Below, in pieces: positions 44,470 through 53,126 of a stretch of DNA of 64,000 nucleotides. Position 1 is the first letter of the stretch. Each line of letters begins with the position of its first letter. The translations under genes and the position numbers were made by a program. The notes under the pieces are model-generated. The model worked only from the letters and a program-made list of their open reading frames with translations. It searched no databases and was not told the origin of the DNA. The stretch spans positions 62,001 to 126,000 of the forward strand of contig NZ_JAASAG010000003.1 in assembly GCF_012726265.1 (NCBI RefSeq), given 5' to 3'. Source of the DNA: Streptomyces sp. HNM0575. Its GTDB lineage: Bacteria > Actinomycetota > Actinomycetes > Streptomycetales > Streptomycetaceae.

Positions 44470-46872
44470 ATGGCGAACCCGGCCCGCGTTCCCACCGCAC
44501 TCACCCAGGGCAGCGCCACGAGGGGCGGCATCGGGGAGTCGACGCTGCGTCCCGACGGGACGCTGAAGGTCACCGGCGAGTTCGCCTACGCCTCCGACCT
44601 GTGGCACGAGGACATGCTGTGGGGCTGCACCCTGCGCAGCCCGCACGCGCACGCCGAGATCCGCTCCGTGGACGTGTCGGAGGCGCTGAAGACCCCCGGC
44701 GTGTACAGCGTGATGACGCACGACGACCTGCCCGCGAAGACGCACTACGGACTGGAGATCCACGACCAGCCGGTGCTCGCCAAGGACCGGGTGCGCTACC
44801 ACGGCGAGGCCGTCGCCGTCGTCGCCGCCGACCATCCCGAGACCGCGCGCCGCGCCGCCGCGAAGATCCGTGTCGACTACGCCGAACTGCCGCCCGTGCA
44901 CGACGAGTCGAGCGCCACCGCGCCCGGCGCGCCCGTGCTGCACCCCGGGCGCGACGACCATCACGCGCCCCATGTGGCGCACCCCAACATCGTCCACCGG
45001 CAGCCCATCGTGCGCGGCGACGTCGCCGCGGCGAAGGCGCGGGCCGACGTCGTCGTGCGCGGCGAGTACGAAGTCGGCATGCAGGACCAGGCGTTCCTCG
45101 GGCCCGAGTCGGGGCTCGCGGTGCCCGCCGAGGACGGCGGCATCGACCTGTACATCGCCACGCAGTGGCTGCACGTCGACCGCGACCAGCTCGCACCCGT
45201 GCTGGGGCTGCCGCAGGAGAAGGTGCGGCTGACGCTCTCCGGGGTGGGCGGCGCCTTCGGGGCGCGCGAGGACCTGTCGATGCAGGCGCACGCGTGCCTG
45301 CTGGCGATGGCCACCGGCAAGCCGGTGAAGATCGTCTACAACCGCTACGAGTCCTTCTTCGGGCACGTGCACCGCCACCCCGCGAAGCTCACCTACGAGC
45401 ACGGCGCCGACCGCGACGGCAGGCTGCTCTACATGACGTGCCGCATCGTGCTGGACGGCGGCGCGTACGCCTCGTCCTCGCCGGCCGTCGTCGGCAACGC
45501 GGCGTCTCTGGGCGCCGGCCCGTACGAGATCGAGAACGTCGACATCGAGGCGCTCGCCCTCTACACCAACAACCCGCCGTGCGGCGCGATGCGCGGCTTC
45601 GGCGCCGTGCAGGCCTGCTTCGCCTACGAGGCGCAGATGGACCGCCTCGCCGCCGAACTCGGCATGGACCCCGTCGAGTTGAGGCAGCGGAACGCCATGT
45701 CGCAGGGCTCGCTGCTGCCCACGGGACAGCAGGTCGACGCCCCCGCCCCGGTCGCCGAGATCCTCCGCCGCGTGAAGGCGATGCCGATGCCGCCGGAGCG
45801 GCAGTGGGAGAGCTCCGGCGAGCCGGGCGGCGGCACCGGCGTGGACGTACGGGCGCTGCCGGGCGGCCTGTCCAACACCACGCACGGCGAAGGCGTGGTG
45901 CGCGGCGTCGGCTACGCCGTCGGCATCAAGAACGTCGGCTTCTCCGAAGGCTTCGACGACTACTCGACGGCCCGCGTGCGGCTGGAGCCGACGGGCGGCG
46001 AGCCCGTCGCCGTCGTGCACACCGCGATGGCCGAGGTCGGGCAGGGCGGCGTGACCGTGCATGCGCAGATCGCGCGCACCGAGCTCGGCGTCTCCGGCGT
46101 GAGCATCCTGCCCGCCGACACCCAGGTCGGCTCGGCCGGTTCGACGTCGGCGTCCCGGCAGACGTATATGACGGGCGGCGCGGTCAAGAAGGCGTGCGAG
46201 GCCGTACGGGAGAAGGTGCTGCGGCTCGGCCGCGAGAAGTACGCCGGGCAGCACCCCGCCTGGGCGGACGGCGCCGAACTCCTGCTGGAGGGCGGCAAGG
46301 TCGTCACCGGGAGCGGCGAGGCGCTCGCCGCGCTGACCGACCTCCTCGACGGCGAAGTCGTGGAGGAGGAAGTGGAGTTCAGGCACCGGCCGACCCAGCC
46401 GTTCGACCTGCGCACCGGACAGGGCTTCGGCCACGTCCAGTATTCCTTCGCCGCCCACCGTGCCGTCGTCGAGGTCGACACCGAGCTCGGCCTCGTCAAG
46501 GTCGTCGAACTCGCCTGCGCACAGGACGTGGGCAAGGCACTCAACCCGCTGTCGACCGTCGGCCAGATCCAGGGCGGCACGACACAGGGCCTGGGCCTGG
46601 CCGTCATGGAGGAGATCCTCGTCGACCCCGGCGGGAAGGTGCGCAACCCCTCCTTCACCGACTATCTGATCCCCACCATCCTGGACACCCCGGCGATCCC
46701 GGTGGACGTCCTCGAACTGGCCGACGAGCACGCCCCGTACGGGCTGCGCGGTGTCGGCGAGGCGCCGACGCTCTCCTCCACCCCCGCGGTCGTCGCCGCC
46801 ATCCGCAACGCGACCGGACTCGCCCTCAGCAGGGTCCCGGTACGCCCCGAGCATCTGACCGCCACCCTCTAG
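44470..46872 (+). CDS. Xanthine dehydrogenase molybdenum-binding subunit
   Basis: 800 residues from the ATG at 44470. The molybdopterin-binding domains span the whole protein: TGEFAYASDLWHEDMLWG, VRYHGEAVAVVAADHPETARRAA, GVGGAFGAREDLSMQAHACLLA, AMRGFGAVQACFAYE (conserved Arg near the substrate) and RGVGEAPTLSSTPAV (Glu that acts as base). No CO dehydrogenase-type AYRCSFR loop is seen, which argues for a purine rather than CO substrate. PucR, purine permease and XdhC neighbours support xanthine/hypoxanthine hydroxylation. Confidence 0.92.
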   Translation: MANPARVPTALTQGSATRGGIGESTLRPDGTLKVTGEFAYASDLWHEDMLWGCTLRSPHAHAEIRSVDVSEALKTPGVYSVMTHDDLPAKTHYGLEIHDQPVLAKDRVRYHGEAVAVVAADHPETARRAAAKIRVDYAELPPVHDESSATAPGAPVLHPGRDDHHAPHVAHPNIVHRQPIVRGDVAAAKARADVVVRGEYEVGMQDQAFLGPESGLAVPAEDGGIDLYIATQWLHVDRDQLAPVLGLPQEKVRLTLSGVGGAFGAREDLSMQAHACLLAMATGKPVKIVYNRYESFFGHVHRHPAKLTYEHGADRDGRLLYMTCRIVLDGGAYASSSPAVVGNAASLGAGPYEIENVDIEALALYTNNPPCGAMRGFGAVQACFAYEAQMDRLAAELGMDPVELRQRNAMSQGSLLPTGQQVDAPAPVAEILRRVKAMPMPPERQWESSGEPGGGTGVDVRALPGGLSNTTHGEGVVRGVGYAVGIKNVGFSEGFDDYSTARVRLEPTGGEPVAVVHTAMAEVGQGGVTVHAQIARTELGVSGVSILPADTQVGSAGSTSASRQTYMTGGAVKKACEAVREKVLRLGREKYAGQHPAWADGAELLLEGGKVVTGSGEALAALTDLLDGEVVEEEVEFRHRPTQPFDLRTGQGFGHVQYSFAAHRAVVEVDTELGLVKVVELACAQDVGKALNPLSTVGQIQGGTTQGLGLAVMEEILVDPGGKVRNPSFTDYLIPTILDTPAIPVDVLELADEHAPYGLRGVGEAPTLSSTPAVVAAIRNATGLALSRVPVRPEHLTATL

Positions 46873-46913
46873 GCGCCCGGCCGGTGCGGTGCGCCCGCAC
46901 CGGCCGCGGGCGC
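46873..46913 (+). terminator. Strong hairpin directly after the molybdenum subunit stop
   Basis: GCGCCCGGCCGGTGCGG (46873-46889) pairs with CCGCACCGGCCGCGGGCGC (46895-46913), leaving a 2-base bulge and a loop of five bases. It starts at the base after the stop codon and lies 100 bp before the permease, so it could end or attenuate transcription between them. Confidence 0.75.
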
Positions 46914-47012
46914 GCTCCGTATCGTCTCGGGCCGTCCCCCGGGTCGTGCATCCCCGAATCCCCCGCTGTGCCACGGCACTTCGGGGTGCCCGCCGAACCT
47001 GGGAGAGCACAC

Positions 47013-48557
47013 ATGACCCAGCAGCACACACAGGAGAACAAGGCCCGAGAGGCCGCAGGGGCCGCAGGCGCCGAAGGGGCCGACAGCACCGCTCGCACCA
47101 CCGGAACCGAAGGCACCGCCGGGCCCCCGGACGGCACGCCCGCGGGCCGTTCCCGGCTCGACCGGTACTTCCGCATATCGCAGCGCCGCTCCACCGTCGC
47201 GCGCGAAGTGCGCGGCGGCGCCACGACGTTCATGGCGATGGCCTACATCGTCCTGCTCAACCCCGTGATCCTCTCCGTGCCGGACGCGCACAAGGCGACC
47301 CTCGACGGCGGCCAGGTCACCACCGCGACGGCGTTCGCCGCCGCGGTCACCACGCTGGTGATGGGGGTGCTCGGCAACGTGCCGCTGGCGCTGGCCGCGG
47401 GGCTCAGCGTCTCCGCGGTGCTCGCCTATCAGGTCGCGCCGGTGATGACCTGGCCGAACGCGTTCGGCATGTGCGTCGTGTACGGAGCGGTGATCATCCT
47501 GCTCGTCGTCACGGGACTGCGGCGGCTGATCATGGACGCGATACCGCTGGCCATGAAGCACGCCATCACCATGGGCATCGGCCTGTTCGTCACCCTCATC
47601 GGCCTCGTACAGGCGGGTTTCGTCACCGGCATGCCGGGGCCCGGCGGCGTCGCCGGCGCCAAGCCGGTGCAGCTGGGCACCCACGACATGCTCACCGGCT
47701 GGCCCGTGCTGTGCTTCGCCGTCACGCTGCTGCTCGTCTTCGTGCTCCAGGTGCGGAGGGTGCCGGGCGCGATCCTCACCGGCATCGTCGGCGGCACGGT
47801 CGTGGCCGGTCTCGTACACCACTTCGCGGGCCTGGACAAGAAGGACTGGGGCGGGCGGAACGTACCGGAGATCTCCGGCGGCATCGTGAGCACGCCCGAC
47901 TTCGGCCTGTTCGGAAAGGTCTCCTTCGACGGCATCGCCGACGTCGGCGCCGTCACGGTCGGCGTCATCGTCTTCACGCTCGTGCTCGCGGGCTTCTTCG
48001 ACGCGATCGGCACGATCATCGGCATCGGCCAGCAGGCCGGGCTCGCCGACGACGACGGGCGCATGCCCGGCCTGAACAAGGCACTCGCCATCGACGGCGC
48101 CGGCGGGGTCGCCGGAGGAGTCGCGGGCGCCTCCGGCCAGACCGTCTTCGTGGAGTCGACGGCCGGAGTCGGCGACGGTGCGCGCACGGGGCTCGCGAGC
48201 GTCGTCACCGGGCTCGGCTTCACGCTCTGCCTGTTCTTCACGCCGCTCGCGCAGGTCATCCCCACCCAGGTCGCGGCGGCAGCGCTCGTCGTCATCGGCT
48301 CGATGATGATGACCAACGCCCGGCACATCGACTGGAACGACGCCGCCACCACGGTGCCGGTCTTCCTGACGATGGTGCTGATGCCCTTCACGTACTCCAT
48401 CACCGCAGGCATCGCCGCCGGGAGCATCTCGTACGTCGTGATCAAGACCGCTCAGGGAAGGTGGCGGGACGTCGGTGCGTTGATGTGGGGGCTGGCCGCG
48501 GTCTTCCTCGTCTATTTCGCGCTGAGCCCGCTCGAAGGATGGCTGGGCATGGGGTGA
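47013..48557 (+). CDS. NCS2 purine permease (AzgA/PbuG-like)
   Basis: 514 residues from the ATG at 47013 with GGGAGAG upstream. The first ~45 residues are polar, Ala/Gly/Thr-rich; then LDRYFRISQRRSTVAREVRGGATTFMAMAYIVLLNPVIL starts the AzgA-type NCS2 core with 12-13 membrane segments. Conserved features are LALAAGLSVSAVLAY, the LVLAGFFDAIGTIIGIGQQAGL segment with its acidic residue in the helical core, and SGQTVFVESTAGVGDGARTGLAS. It imports hypoxanthine, guanine or adenine for the dehydrogenase encoded upstream (inference from family and context). Confidence 0.9.
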   Translation: MTQQHTQENKAREAAGAAGAEGADSTARTTGTEGTAGPPDGTPAGRSRLDRYFRISQRRSTVAREVRGGATTFMAMAYIVLLNPVILSVPDAHKATLDGGQVTTATAFAAAVTTLVMGVLGNVPLALAAGLSVSAVLAYQVAPVMTWPNAFGMCVVYGAVIILLVVTGLRRLIMDAIPLAMKHAITMGIGLFVTLIGLVQAGFVTGMPGPGGVAGAKPVQLGTHDMLTGWPVLCFAVTLLLVFVLQVRRVPGAILTGIVGGTVVAGLVHHFAGLDKKDWGGRNVPEISGGIVSTPDFGLFGKVSFDGIADVGAVTVGVIVFTLVLAGFFDAIGTIIGIGQQAGLADDDGRMPGLNKALAIDGAGGVAGGVAGASGQTVFVESTAGVGDGARTGLASVVTGLGFTLCLFFTPLAQVIPTQVAAAALVVIGSMMMTNARHIDWNDAATTVPVFLTMVLMPFTYSITAGIAAGSISYVVIKTAQGRWRDVGALMWGLAAVFLVYFALSPLEGWLGMG

Positions 48558-48693
48558 AAGCGGACGGGGCGGCAACCACGGACGGCGGGGCGGCACGCCC
48601 GCTGTCCTGTACGCCCGCGGTCCCTGTACGTTCGCGGCCCGCACCCCGGTCCCGCATGCTCGCCCGTGTCCCGACGCCAGTGAGGAGCCACCG

Positions 48694-49920
48694 ATGCTCG
48701 ACATCGCCGCCGAACTGCACCGCTGGTGCGAAGAGGAGCGCGACTTCGCCGTCGCGACCGTCGTCGCGGTCAGCGGCAGCGCGCCCCGCCGGCCGGGTGC
48801 CGCGCTCGCCGTCGACGCGGACGGCGAGGCGGTCGGCAGCGTCTCCGGCGGCTGCGTCGAGGGCGCGGTCTACGAGCTGTGCCAGGAGGCGATGGTCTCC
48901 GGGCGCAGCGTGGCCGAGCGCTTCGGCTACAGCGACGAGGACGCCTTCGCGGTGGGGCTGACCTGCGGCGGAGTCATCGACGTACTCGTGACGCCGGTGC
49001 GCCGCGGCACGGACGCCTACCCGGTGTACGCGGCGGCGGTGGCCGCCGCCGCCGAGGGCCGGGCCGTCGCGCTCACCCGCGTCGTGGAGGGCCCGGAGGA
49101 GCTGCTCGGGGGCGCGATGTACGTACGGGCGGACGGCGAGGGCGGCAGGGACCTCGGCGGCGTCTCCGGCACCCTCGGCGGCTCCGCCGCGCTCGACGCG
49201 ACCGCCGTCGCACAGACCCGGGCGCTGCTGGACGCGGGCCGCACCGCCACCGTCGAGACCGGCACGGAGGGCGGCCCGCCCGGCGCCGGCGGGCACGCCG
49301 CCGCGGGCGACGGCGACCCGCTGTGCGGTCCGGCGGTGACGCTGCTGGTCGAGTCGAGCGCGCCGCCGCCGCGGATGCTGGTCTTCGGCGCGATCGACTT
49401 CGCGAGCGCGCTGGCGCGCACCGGCGCCTTCCTCGGCTACCGGGTCACCGTGTGCGACGCCCGTCCCGTCTTCGCCACGGCCGCCCGCTTCCCCGACGCG
49501 GACGAGGTCGTCGTCGACTGGCCGCACCGCTATCTCGACTCCCAGGAGCTGGACGCCCGTACGGTCGTGTGCGTGCTGACGCACGACGCCAAGTTCGACG
49601 TGCCGCTGCTGGAGCGTGCGCTCCGGCTGCCCATCGCGTACGTGGGGGCCATGGGGTCGCGCCGCACCCATCTGGCCCGGCTGGAGCAGCTGCGCGAGGC
49701 GGGCGTGAGCGATGCCGAACTGGCGCGCCTGCACTCGCCGATCGGCCTCGACCTGGGTGCCCGTACGCCCGAGGAGACGGCGCTGTCGATCGCGGCCGAG
49801 ATCGTCGCCGTACGGCACGGCGGCACCGGCGTCCCCCTCACCGGCGCGCACACGCCGATCCACCGCGAGGGCGCCGGTGCGGCGGAGCATGTGGAGCGAC
49901 GGCTCGGCGAAGTGGCCTGA
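48694..49920 (+). CDS. xdhC: XdhC family molybdenum cofactor maturation protein
   Basis: 408 residues from the ATG at 48694. The N-terminal XdhC/CoxI domain has ATVVAVSGSAPRRPGAALAV and SVSGGCVEGAVYE; the C-terminal Rossmann domain starts MLVFGAIDFASALARTGAFLGYRVTVCDARP and ends AYVGAMGSRRTHLARLEQL and GLDLGARTPEETALSIAAEI. In Rhodobacter XdhC carries and sulfurates Moco for xanthine dehydrogenase. A Gly/Ala-rich linker of about 40 residues separates the domains. It completes the locus started at 42937. Confidence 0.92.
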   Translation: MLDIAAELHRWCEEERDFAVATVVAVSGSAPRRPGAALAVDADGEAVGSVSGGCVEGAVYELCQEAMVSGRSVAERFGYSDEDAFAVGLTCGGVIDVLVTPVRRGTDAYPVYAAAVAAAAEGRAVALTRVVEGPEELLGGAMYVRADGEGGRDLGGVSGTLGGSAALDATAVAQTRALLDAGRTATVETGTEGGPPGAGGHAAAGDGDPLCGPAVTLLVESSAPPPRMLVFGAIDFASALARTGAFLGYRVTVCDARPVFATAARFPDADEVVVDWPHRYLDSQELDARTVVCVLTHDAKFDVPLLERALRLPIAYVGAMGSRRTHLARLEQLREAGVSDAELARLHSPIGLDLGARTPEETALSIAAEIVAVRHGGTGVPLTGAHTPIHREGAGAAEHVERRLGEVA

Positions 49921-50052
49921 ACGGGCCCGTCACCGGCCGTCCCACGGAGGCCGCCCGGCGCATGGAGCGGCCTTACGGATGGCTCGCCGGAGCCCGTCGC
50001 TCCGCGCGTCGTTGCGGCTCCGGACACGGACTCCCGCAGGTGGGCGGCGAGT

Positions 50053-51141
50053 TCAGAACAGCTTGACGTCCGCCAGGACCGCGAGGTGGTCGGAGCCGTC
50101 GAGTTCGAGGAACTGGGCCTCGACGGCCGTCAGCGGATCGCTGACCAGCACGTGGTCGATCTGCGCGCCCATCGGGCGCAGCGGGGTGCCGTTGGGCCAC
50201 GTCGGGGTGCGGGACTGCCCGGTCAGGCGGGCGGAATCGTTCAGTCCCGTCCTCAGTACGGAGCGGAACGCGGCGTGGTCCTGGGAGGAGTTGAAGTCGC
50301 CGGCGACGATCGTCGGGGTGCCGTCGCGCGAAGCGCCGTACGAGCGGAGCGTGCCGAGCTCCTGGCGCCAGCTGTCCAGCGCGTCGGGCCGCGGCGGCAT
50401 CGGGTGTGCGACTTGAATCTTCACACGTGTTCCGGCGACGTCCGCCACCGCGTTCGGCATGGCCAGCCGCCCCGGCAGCGACCCCCGCTCCTGAAGCGGG
50501 AACGTGCTCAGCAGCGCCGAACCGCCCGCGCCCGGGGCGTCGATGATGTGCCGGTAGGGATAGGACTCGTTCATCCGCACGCTGCGCAGCGCCTCGGCGC
50601 ACCGCCCGTCGCACTCCTGCACCGAGACGAGCTGAGGGCGCTCGCGGCGCACCGTGCGCAGCAGAGCACCGGTCGCGTCGCCGTAGTGCAGATTGGCCGT
50701 CAGGACGCGGAAGCGTGCCTTGCCGGTGCGCTCCGCGGCGCCCGCCGGGGCGTCCGGGCCCTGGGGGAGGGTGTATCCGACGGTCGCGGCGAGCACGGCG
50801 ATCGCCCACAGCGCGACCAGGCCGCGCCGCGTCAGCACCGCGTACAGCAGGGCCAGCCACCCCGGTACGAGGAACCAGGGCAGGAATGCGAGGAGTTGGG
50901 CGATGGGCGTGGGCCCGTCGTCGTTCATGCCGCGGAAGCTGAGCGGGACGCTCAGCACGGTCAGTACGAACGCGACGAACCAGACCAGGGCACCGCGGCG
51001 CGTCCGCCGCGGTGCCCGTTCGCGCCGTTCACGCTCATAGCGGGGCCGGACGGGCCGTGGAGCGGGCTGGAGCGGATGCCCCGTCACCGTGCCACGGCCG
51101 CCGTCCCGCCTGATGCGATGGTTCCGGTCCCCCGTCAACAC
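50053..51141 (-). CDS. Endonuclease/exonuclease/phosphatase family membrane protein
   Basis: 362 residues from the GTG at 51141; the GTG at 51087 is an equally possible start and neither has a good ribosome site. An Arg-rich N-terminus precedes three membrane segments (ALVWFVAFVLTVLSVPL; LAFLPWFLVPGWLALLYAVL; LVALWAIAVLAATVGYTL). The EEP domain at about 140-362 faces outside: VLTANLHYGDA, VSVQECDGRCAEAL, TIVAGDFNSSQDH, IDHVLVSDPL and LDGSDHLAVLADV, which supply the metal and catalytic residues. It is convergent with xdhC. Substrate unknown; phosphodiesters or lipids are possible. Confidence 0.9.
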   Translation of the reverse strand: MLTGDRNHRIRRDGGRGTVTGHPLQPAPRPVRPRYERERRERAPRRTRRGALVWFVAFVLTVLSVPLSFRGMNDDGPTPIAQLLAFLPWFLVPGWLALLYAVLTRRGLVALWAIAVLAATVGYTLPQGPDAPAGAAERTGKARFRVLTANLHYGDATGALLRTVRRERPQLVSVQECDGRCAEALRSVRMNESYPYRHIIDAPGAGGSALLSTFPLQERGSLPGRLAMPNAVADVAGTRVKIQVAHPMPPRPDALDSWRQELGTLRSYGASRDGTPTIVAGDFNSSQDHAAFRSVLRTGLNDSARLTGQSRTPTWPNGTPLRPMGAQIDHVLVSDPLTAVEAQFLELDGSDHLAVLADVKLF

Positions 51142-51437
51142 AAGGCCGATGTTGCCTTATCGCACTCGTCTTCGGGCGCGCGTCCTCCTGATCTTTTCTT
51201 CGTCCGCGCACTTCCCGACGAGACCTGCCGTTCCTGGTCGCGTCACCGTCAAGAAAGCCCCCGCACACCCGGCGACGGGCGGGTGGGCTTGCCCGCTTTC
51301 GCACGGTGCGGCCCTTTCCTGGCGATGAGTGCCCGGGCCGGCGCGGGTCGTCCGTACCGGCCTCCGCACACGGCACACGCGCTCCGTGCGCGGCGGCGCC
51401 TGTACGGGCGGTGCCGCGGTGCTTCCCGGGGAGGGCC

Positions 51438-52874
51438 TCAGGTGGGGGTCGCCGGGCAGTCCGTGGCGGTGGACTCGGGCAGGCACGAGGCGACGCGTTC
51501 CGCGGTGGCCCGTGCGCGCGTACCCGTGGTCAGCAGCGCCAGCAGCAGTACGGCCACGCCGCACCCCGTGAAGATCCACCACCCCGTCGCATGCGAACCG
51601 GCCGCCACCGCCGCCCCGATGACGGCGACGCCGAGCGCGGACCCGATCTGACGGCTCGTCGACGCGATGCTCGCGGCCAGCCCGGAGCGCGCGCTCGGCA
51701 TGCCGGAGACCGCGGCGTTGGTGATGGGCGCGTTGACCAGGCCGAAGCCGATGCCGAACAGGACGTACGAGGTGATGAGCAGCACCCGGTGGCCCTCGGC
51801 GTCGAGGAGCGCGAAGAGCACGCCGCTCGCCGTCATGAACACCCCCGCGAGCAGCAGCGGCAGCCGTGCGCCGCGGATCGCCACCAGGTGCCCGGACAGC
51901 GGTGCGAAGACGGCCGTCATCGCCGCCATCGGCAGCAGGTACAGCCCGGCCTGGAAGGCGGAGAGCCCGAGGTCGTTCTGAAGATGCAGGGTGCTGAGGA
52001 AGAGGAATCCGGCGAGTGCGGCGAAGGACGTGACCGCGGTGACCGTAGCCCCGGAGAAGGGGATGCTGCGGAAGAAGCGGAATTCGACGAGCGGTTCGAT
52101 GCGGCGCCGCTCGTACGCGGGCAGCACGGCCGCCGCGCACACGCTCGCGGCGAAGCAGCTGAGGATCAGCGGCGACGTCCATCCCGCGTTGCGGCCCTCG
52201 ATGATCGCGAAGGTGAGCGATCCGAGCACGGCCATCACCAGCAGCTGACCGCCCGGGTCGAGCCGGCGCGGGTGCGGTGCCCGCGACTCCGGTACGAACA
52301 GCGCCGTCAGCAGCAGCGCGGCCAGACCGACGGGAATGTTCAGCCAGAAGATCGCCCGCCAGTTCACCGCCGCGACGAGCACACCGCCCATCAGCGGCCC
52401 GGCCGCCATGGAGATTCCGACGACGCCGCCCCACACCCCGATGGCGCGCGCCCGCTCCCGCGGCTCGGTGAAGGTGTTGGTGATGATCGACATCGCGACC
52501 GGGTTGAGCATCGAACCGCCCACCGCCTGAAGCGCGCGGAACGCCACGAGCCAGCCGAGCGAGGGCGCGAGCGCACACAGCAGCGAGCCGCCCGTGAACA
52601 GCACCAGCCCCGTCTGGAACACCCGCCGCCTGCCGATCCGGTCCGCGGTCGAGCCGGAGAGCATCAGCAGCGAGGCGATGACGACCGTGTAGGCGTCGAG
52701 GGTCCACTGGAGCCCGGGCACGGAGGCGTGCAGATCCCGCTGGAGCGAGGGCAGAGCCACGTTCAGCGCCGTCAGGTCGAGACTGACGATCAGCAGGCTC
52801 ATGCAGCAGATGCCCAGCACCAGCAGGCGTCTGGGAGAGCTCGCACTCGTCACGTCACGGGAAGCGGGGGCCAT
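51438..52874 (-). CDS. MFS transporter, DHA2/EmrB-QacA family
   Basis: 478 residues from the ATG at 52874. Fourteen hydrophobic segments are expected. Family marks: SLDLTALNVALPSLQRDL (motif D1), GSTADRIGRRRVFQTGLVLF (motif A), FRALQAVGGSMLNPVAMSII and WGGVVGISMAAGPLMGGVLVAAVNWRAIFWLNIPVGL (motif C). Exports drugs or metabolites with proton antiport. It is divergent from the acyl-CoA synthetase with a 13-bp tandem repeat between the starts. Confidence 0.92.
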   Translation of the reverse strand: MAPASRDVTSASSPRRLLVLGICCMSLLIVSLDLTALNVALPSLQRDLHASVPGLQWTLDAYTVVIASLLMLSGSTADRIGRRRVFQTGLVLFTGGSLLCALAPSLGWLVAFRALQAVGGSMLNPVAMSIITNTFTEPRERARAIGVWGGVVGISMAAGPLMGGVLVAAVNWRAIFWLNIPVGLAALLLTALFVPESRAPHPRRLDPGGQLLVMAVLGSLTFAIIEGRNAGWTSPLILSCFAASVCAAAVLPAYERRRIEPLVEFRFFRSIPFSGATVTAVTSFAALAGFLFLSTLHLQNDLGLSAFQAGLYLLPMAAMTAVFAPLSGHLVAIRGARLPLLLAGVFMTASGVLFALLDAEGHRVLLITSYVLFGIGFGLVNAPITNAAVSGMPSARSGLAASIASTSRQIGSALGVAVIGAAVAAGSHATGWWIFTGCGVAVLLLALLTTGTRARATAERVASCLPESTATDCPATPT

Positions 52875-52958
52875 CCCTACAGCATCCACGGCCGTCGTAC
52901 GAACTGCTGCTCGGGGGTGGTGTGCGGGGGCTCGGTGACCCAGGATGATCCGCAGCGT

Positions 52959-53023
52959 GACCGGCGGCTGAGACCGGCGGCTGAGACCGGCGGCTGTGAC
53001 CGGCGGCCGGGACCGGCGGCTGT
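52959..53023. repeat. Five tandem 13-bp units between divergent MFS and acyl-CoA synthetase genes
   Basis: GACCGGCGGCTGA begins at 52959, 52972, 52985, 52998 and 53011, exactly in phase; the last base or three vary. It lies between the starts at 52874 and 53127, so it is in the shared promoter region. The unit is not a multiple of three and the sequence is not coding. Confidence 0.85.
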
Positions 53024-53126
53024 GGTCGAGGGCGGGGCCGCCGCACGGCGGCAGCGCACGCGCCCCGGCGGCCCGCGGCAGCGGCAGGCCACGCGCAGAT
53101 CGGACAGCGGCACCCGAGGAGTGACG

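Noticed and set aside
42937..46872. Carbon monoxide dehydrogenase
   Set aside because: The large subunit lacks the AYRCSFR active-site loop of CO dehydrogenase, and neighbours are PucR, a purine permease and XdhC.
44281..47031. Long minus-strand open frame opposite the xanthine dehydrogenase genes
   Set aside because: Antisense to the iron-sulfur and molybdenum subunits; composition is His/Val/Gly-rich as in GC-rich shadow frames; no domain or start signal.
51142..51437. Possible small gene or terminator between the EEP protein and the MFS transporter
   Set aside because: No coding signal is visible. An imperfect stem near 51253-51295 is too irregular to call.
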